This document shows positions 59,562 to 64,000 of a stretch of 64,000 nucleotides of DNA, piece by piece (the first letter of the stretch is position 1; every line of letters begins with the position of its first letter). The stretch is from Lanius collurio. Lineage: Eukaryota > Chordata > Aves > Passeriformes > Laniidae. The stretch covers positions 23,847,885 to 23,911,884 of the forward strand of contig JACBWW010000016.1 in NCBI GenBank assembly GCA_020086605.1. The letters run 5' to 3'. The notes beneath the pieces were generated by a model. The model was not told the DNA's origin and searched no databases. It saw only the letters and a list, made by a program, of their open reading frames with translations. A program made the translations under genes and the position numbers.

Positions 59562-61430
59562 CTATCCTTTCTGGGCTTCTCTTTCTCTTTTTCTTTGGGC
59601 TAGCCTTTCTCTTAGTTCGGCCATTGAGTCTTGTACGACTCCGGTATGGTCTGCATAGAAACAGCATTCCTCTTTCATGGTGGCACAGAGGCCTCCTTGT
59701 TGCATGAGCAAGAGGTCCAGTCTTTGCCTGTTCTGCAGGTCGACGTCTGAAAGCGAGGAGACAGACCTCTCCAGAACAGAGATGGATTTCTCAAGTCTCT
59801 GTAAGTCTTCATCAATGCTCATCTGCAGCTGAGAAAGTCCTTGGTGATGGGTCAGGAGGGCTGAAACACCCGTGGCTGTGCTGGTAGCTCCCAGGCCGAG
59901 CAGCATTGCAATGGTTACTACTTCTGTACCTGTTACTACTTCCCTTCTGTGGAGCCGGCTGGGTTCTTCTAAAAGGTGGTACACTTCCTCTTCTTGGTGA
60001 TACATGACTCTAGGAACAATCCAAACTTGGACACAAAAGTCAACAGAGTCATTGAATTCACTAAGGAACACACAGGGGCTTACTCCGGATTGCTGGCAGG
60101 CCCACATTCCTGGTGGGGAGGGGATAGCCCACTTGTTGGCCGTTCTGTTAAGTTCAACAACTTCAGTGCAGATATCGCCTTTCTGTCTTGCTAAGGTTGC
60201 ATTGCCAAAGCACTTGCCTCGGCCTGTGACCTGACTTAGAGAAATCCCTTTCCAGGAGGTGTTCCACCTGCACTGGTGTGGATTATCTGATGCTGAATAG
60301 CTGAAAGGAACATCAAGGGCGACGCCTTCATAAAAAGGGGGTTTTGCATCATAACACAGCCAGCATGAGTTTGTAAGATTTGGGTTTGATTGGTTCAGTG
60401 ACAAAAAGGTAGCATTTAACACGCTAAGAAACAGATTGTAAGAAGCTGGTTTAGGGATTTGGTGAGTAGCTACAAGGTCAGGTGGGGCAGATGTGGAGTA
60501 CAATCTATGTTCATTAGACACTTCATTGGGTTCGCTTGCTGTAAGAACCAAATTGGGTCCGATTGATTGGGATACTGGCGGTAGGAGCCTGATAATTTGT
60601 ATGTTTACCCAACTGTTGTGAAAGGCACGAATGACTACTGTCCACACCCTACCCACAGCCCAACTCATATGGGTCGGCTGCAGAATTGTCATCATGTAGT
60701 TTGTGCAAGTGTGTCTCTTCCCATCTCGTGGCAGATATATTTGCTTGTCGAGTCCAAATTTCGGTTCGCGACAGGCACGGGGTGCATACTGGACTTGTAG
60801 GAACCTGTCAGGTTGTTGTGGTTGCCATCTATCGCTTGTCACGATAGTTTCACACCCCCAATACCCACAGTATCCATACCCTGGATAATTACAGTAAGCT
60901 TTACCTGGGTTGGAGGCAGGGCACCAATAGGTTTGCCACAGTGATAAATCACCAAGATTGGGGAATCCCAGGTGTGTGGGAAATATGTCTTTCAGCTTAA
61001 ACTCAAAAGATGGGCTGTTTGCTGTGATGGTTTCTTTGATTACCTTGTCACTCGAAAGATGACGTAGGACCCACCTGAATGGCTGATGAGGGTAATGCCT
61101 TGCATCGGCTTGCCCTCTGCTAACAAACCCTAAAAGCAAAATCACACAAAGATATCGCTGCCTGGATCTCGCTGGTGTGGGGTTTTCGGGCACTGCCAGG
61201 CTGCTCGATGATTTGCTGCTCTCTTCTGGTACCGGGGTGTACGATTTACGTGGGCATCCAAAGATCCAGTCCTGTAAATAGAACCACACAGTTTTCATTA
61301 GTTTTATTTTGAAGGTCTGGTTTGATTGACTTAAGTGGACACCATTTAATTCTACCATCTTTCTTAGCAGCCGCGTATCCTCACCCTGTGAGCACCAGTC
61401 TCCAGCCCTGTTCCCATTCCCCCAGTTCAT
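59562..61430 (-). CDS. env: Gamma-type endogenous retroviral Env, stopped before the membrane anchor
   Basis: A 622-codon open frame. A hydrophobic signal-like segment lies at residues 93-103, so the true start may be an internal Met (25 or 45). The surface subunit has a CWLC motif (356-359) and many N-glycosylation sites. A basic RLHRR site (492-496), weaker than the usual furin site, precedes a hydrophobic fusion-peptide-like stretch (about 497-527). The TM subunit has a heptad region, an LQNRQRLDLL segment and the CX6CC motif (582-590), typical of gamma-type Env that links SU and TM covalently. An in-frame TAG (59564-59562) ends it. The same frame then stays open to TGA at 59378-59376 across a hydrophobic stretch, so the break removes anchor and tail only. 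The 5' end overlaps integrase in another frame. Confidence 0.88.
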   Translation of the reverse strand: MNWGNGNRAGDWCSQGEDTRLLRKMVELNGVHLSQSNQTFKIKLMKTVWFYLQDWIFGCPRKSYTPVPEESSKSSSSLAVPENPTPARSRQRYLCVILLLGFVSRGQADARHYPHQPFRWVLRHLSSDKVIKETITANSPSFEFKLKDIFPTHLGFPNLGDLSLWQTYWCPASNPGKAYCNYPGYGYCGYWGCETIVTSDRWQPQQPDRFLQVQYAPRACREPKFGLDKQIYLPRDGKRHTCTNYMMTILQPTHMSWAVGRVWTVVIRAFHNSWVNIQIIRLLPPVSQSIGPNLVLTASEPNEVSNEHRLYSTSAPPDLVATHQIPKPASYNLFLSVLNATFLSLNQSNPNLTNSCWLCYDAKPPFYEGVALDVPFSYSASDNPHQCRWNTSWKGISLSQVTGRGKCFGNATLARQKGDICTEVVELNRTANKWAIPSPPGMWACQQSGVSPCVFLSEFNDSVDFCVQVWIVPRVMYHQEEEVYHLLEEPSRLHRREVVTGTEVVTIAMLLGLGATSTATGVSALLTHHQGLSQLQMSIDEDLQRLEKSISVLERSVSSLSDVDLQNRQRLDLLLMQQGGLCATMKEECCFYADHTGVVQDSMAELRERLAQRKREREAQKG

Positions 61431-62242
61431 TCTTAATTACAACCTGTGGGCCTTCTTCTAATGCTCGAGTGGCCCAGTGTTTCTGGGCGGGACTGATTGT
61501 TTCATCTCCCCTAGGGAACTGATTCAGTGCTAGCAGAGCAGTTGCCAGTATGCACGCTTGGTCTTTTGGGGGAATAGAATTGGCAAAGCCCTCTGTCTTC
61601 ACTAACACCTCTAATTTGGCTTTCAGGGTTTGTTTTGCTCACTCAACAATGGCTTGCCCAGTGCTATTGTATGGAATGCCATGCACTAAAGTGATACAAA
61701 TGCCTGGACATTTGTAACAAATGTCAAATTTGTAACATTTGAAACAAATGCCTGGCTTGATTTTGAAACAAAATTCGGGCCATTGTCTGTCTTGATCTGC
61801 TTCAGAACACCAAGCCACACCATGGCTGTTAGCCAATGTTTGATGGTTGCTTTTGAGTCAGTTTTTTCAGGTGTTGTGTGGCTACGATCACTCTGCTATA
61901 TGTGTCTACAGTTACTGCAAGCCATGCTCGGGGGTTTAGCAGCTGACATAGTGTAAAGTCTGTTTGCCATATTTCTGAGGCTTTAAGGTCTCTGGGGTTG
62001 ACTCCGCTGGACCACAATGGTGACTTCTGGCAGTGGGGGTTTGTAGCTACAACATGTTTCGCGTTGGCGGTCGAAATCCTGCACTTTTTTGCTAGTGCTT
62101 TAGCCCTGATGTGAAGAGACTCGTGCAGCTGATGGGCGTCTCTCAGCATCCACAGTCCTTTTGTGGAGGGGTCTGCCTTGTCATTGCTGATTTGAAAGTA
62201 TCCTTTGATCGGATTATGGCTGTTAACGTGGATGACGGACAT
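61381..62242 (-). pseudogene. pol: Integrase remnant, frame-broken
   Basis: The first piece (62242-61829) has the RNase H end, the zinc-binding H-H-C-C region (HESLHIRAKALAKKC, then C of NPHCQ) and the first catalytic Asp (IWQTDFT), plus VDTYSRV. The second piece, in another frame, runs from 61836; it contains GIPYNSTGQAIVE, then an in-frame TGA at about 61639, and continues in the same frame to 61381. The second catalytic Asp with its DNG context is readable only in a shifted frame near 61780-61800, so a frameshift lies there. The segment also has a 48-bp partial duplication at 61696-61755. Confidence 0.8.
61696..61755. repeat. 48-bp-spaced direct repeat inside integrase remnant
   Basis: The 12-mer acaaatgcctgg occurs at 61696-61707 and 61744-61755, with related attgtaacaaatg motifs between. 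The spacing of 48 bp keeps frame and adds about 16 codons (two PGIC copies in the minus-strand frame). Confidence 0.75.
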
Positions 62243-62360
62243 GGTGCCTTTTCACGAAAAAAGTGCCTCTTCCAGCATCACGGCTACCTTGGACGTCGAC
62301 ACGCCGGGCCCTGACATAGCTAGGCAGAGCTTGGCTATAAATATAGAGTTGGTTGTGATG

Positions 62361-62786
62361 TTAAGATGCTCTTCTGGGAACAGTCAGTACCACGGCCGCT
62401 GCCTCAAGCTGCTGGACTGAAAGCGTAGGGTCGGTTGATTTGATGCATTGCCACTGTTCTCCTGACTGCCACAATGCTGCTGTGGTTGAGGTTAGCGAAG
62501 ATGAGTCTGTGAAGATCGTCGGTCCTGGTTGTGGTCGGTCGATGATTTTCGGCAGGAGGTCAGTATCGACGACCAAGAGTAGCTGGGTCCAAGGGGGTTT
62601 CGCTGCATAGCGAATTCCTCCTCCAAAATCAGCAAGGGCTAGGGCTAGATGCTCTGATACTGTTGTTGATTGCATGGAGAGCTGTTTGCAGAAAGGCAGG
62701 TATATCTTGGCGGGTTCAGTGCCCAAGTGCCTTAGGGCAAGTTTCCTGCCTTTCATGATGAGGTTGCTAAGACACTCGACTCCCAA
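62361..62786 (-). pseudogene. pol: RNase H domain remnant
   Basis: The 141-codon frame reads through the connection region and an RNase H core: FTDSSS with the first acidic residue and QLEAAAVVLTV with the second. It is in a different frame from both the reverse transcriptase piece upstream and the integrase downstream. Confidence 0.75.
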
Positions 62787-63210
62787 GGCAAATGTGCGAT
62801 GGTTTCCCCAAGACTACCCATTGTATTGGCTGGGCTTTGTCAGGGGGCCTTTGGGCCAGCGCTCCTACTCCTCCTTTCTTTGTAAAGTGAACGTATAGAT
62901 CGAGTGGTGTGCCCGGGTCCCATCTGGCGAGCGTGCTCTCAGACATTTGTTGTTTGATAAAATCGCGCGAACTTATCGCTTCTGGTGTCAGGGTTTTTTG
63001 CTCCCATGAGTTCTTCCCTCTCAAGAGGTCATTTAGGGGGTCCATGACCTCGGGAGGAATCAGGATGATGTTGCAGAGCTACTGTAGTGATCCCACCAGC
63101 TGCTGCACGTCATGGAGTGTGTTGATGTTCTGCCAGATTTTTACCTGGGCAGGGATTATATAGGAGCTTGTGATTTTCATTCACAAAAAGGTGACACATG
63201 GTCCAGTTAC
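62767..63210 (-). pseudogene. pol: Reverse transcriptase C-terminal remnant (thumb/connection)
   Basis: The frame has a TGA at 63183-63181, a TAG at 63081-63079 and then an open run from 63045 with MDPLNDLLRGKNSWEQ, the thumb-connection motif. The palm with its catalytic YXDD loop, the protease and the rest of gag are absent. It lies in the same frame as the gag capsid fragment just upstream. Confidence 0.75.
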
Positions 63211-63750
63211 TAAGGCTAGTTGTTTCGTGCAATTGTCCTCCCAATCTTGTTTGAAAACGATCAACCTCACCCCATCAAAAATTAGTCTGCAGGTTTGTTT
63301 AATGTCAAATGGGAGCATGTCGTCCCCTCCAAAAACGCTGTTGATGAGGGTGGAGACCATAGCTGAGTTAATCCCTCTGTCCGCAATTGCTTTAACAATT
63401 GCTTGCACATCCTTAGGATTTATTGGTGAGTAAATCCTCTGGTTTCCGCCTTGCCCTCCTACTCGGACTGGGAATGCCAGCATGGCTGATGGGGCCCAGT
63501 TGGCGCATGCTATCTTCATTTTCCTCCAGTCTGTAAGTGGAGTTTGTCCCTTTTCTAACTTCCCTTTGGCCCAAGTAGGAGCGTTGTAGTTATTGATTTT
63601 ATCCACCCTCACTTCGTCAAAGTCGGATCCGGCTGCGGACCACCCATCAAACCACTCATTCCAGCTAGAGCCTGACTCAGAGCCGGAAGCCGACTGGATA
63701 CTTCCAGACTCTGGAACCTTTTTGTCGGGCTCCGACCCCGGCCCTTTCTC
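63184..63750 (-). pseudogene. gag: Gag fragment (capsid N-terminal region)
   Basis: A frame is open from after a TAA (63753-63751) to the TGA at 63183-63181. It has an acidic Ser/Gly stretch (WNEWFDGWSAAG), then a capsid-like region with PINPKDVQAIVKAIADRG and FGGDDMLPFDIKQTCRLIF. The major homology region and nucleocapsid zinc knuckles are missing. It resembles class II (alpha/beta) capsids; family placement is inferred. Confidence 0.65.
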
Positions 63751-63902
63751 TTAGGGTTGAGCTGCCCCTTCCCCCTAGGCCTGCCTTGCCTCCTGCTAGG
63801 GGAGGGTCTTCCTTTATAAGGGTATGTTTTCAGGGAAGCGCTCTGATTGGCCTCATTCCCCCCTCCTGGATTCTCCTCCTGTTCCCGCTCGTGCACATCC
63901 AT
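63609..63902 (-). pseudogene. Basic, low-complexity gag-leader open frame
   Basis: Ninety-seven codons rich in Arg, Lys, Gly and Pro, in a different frame from the capsid piece it overlaps. It may be part of the gag N-terminal region shifted by an indel, or a chance frame. I do not recognise a matrix domain. Confidence 0.4.
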
Positions 63903-64000
63903 GTTATCTAATGGACCTTCTTTGTTCCCGTCGGCCGTGTCTGCGCCCCTCCCGTCTTTTTGGGGTTTGGCGCCATTTTGTGGCCCCGCAAGGCCGCCGG

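Larger units (their letters stand above)
59023..64000 (-). mobile_element. Endogenous retrovirus, 3' part of a provirus (5' LTR outside window)
   Basis: Read on the minus strand: gag leader and capsid fragment, a truncated pol (reverse transcriptase end, RNase H, integrase), a long env and the 3' LTR. The gag and pol pieces look class II (alpha/beta-like) while env is gamma-type, a known recombinant pattern in type D-like viruses. A large deletion joins gag capsid to reverse transcriptase, and pol has several frame changes and stops, so the copy cannot be complete. It lies between KANK4 and whatever follows. The 5' LTR, primer site and left target duplication are not in the window. Confidence 0.9.

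Noticed and set aside
63955..63985. Possible primer-binding site (minus strand TGGCGCCAAACCCC)
   Set aside because: The first bases look like a tRNA-Lys-type site, but the match ends too soon, and without the 5' LTR the position cannot be judged.

Overview
The window is vertebrate nuclear DNA, almost certainly from a bird. Multi-exon genes have clean GT-AG introns, truncated CR1 LINE 3' ends are scattered throughout, and endogenous retroviral elements are of avian style. Two neighbouring genes can be identified by protein content and splice phase: PATJ (INADL) and KANK4. They are also neighbours on human chromosome 1p31, so this is conserved synteny. The species cannot be named from the sequence; a songbird is plausible but unproven. 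Layout: bases 1-20581 (+) hold the last exons of PATJ, coding for the second half of PDZ7, PDZ8, part of PDZ9 and PDZ10, with a probable 3' UTR to about 23115. One exon is missing at a 10-N assembly gap (13428-13437). A well-preserved antisense solo LTR with target-site duplication sits in an intron (6029-6805). Bases 23116-26575 are the gap between two convergent genes. Bases 26576-49283 (-) hold a complete KANK4: TATA box, CpG-rich non-coding exon 1, start-codon exon 2, a 1.9-kb exon 3 (KN motif, coiled coil), and exons 4-10 (linker plus ankyrin repeats). The phases close to a predicted 1001-residue protein. A 25-copy, 14-bp minisatellite full of CATGTG E-boxes lies about 220 bp upstream of the KANK4 TATA box. 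Bases 49884-59022 are intergenic with no gene I can recognise. Bases 59023-64000 (-) hold the 3' part of an endogenous retrovirus: 3' LTR, polypurine tract, a long gamma-type env ORF stopped just before its membrane anchor, broken integrase and RNase H, a remnant of reverse transcriptase fused by a large deletion to a class II-like gag capsid fragment, and gag leader sequence running off the window. PATJ is a multi-PDZ scaffold of the Crumbs polarity complex at tight junctions. KANK4 is a KN-motif/ankyrin adaptor linked to cortical actin and adhesion control. They are convergent neighbours, not an operon, and no functional coupling is implied by the sequence.
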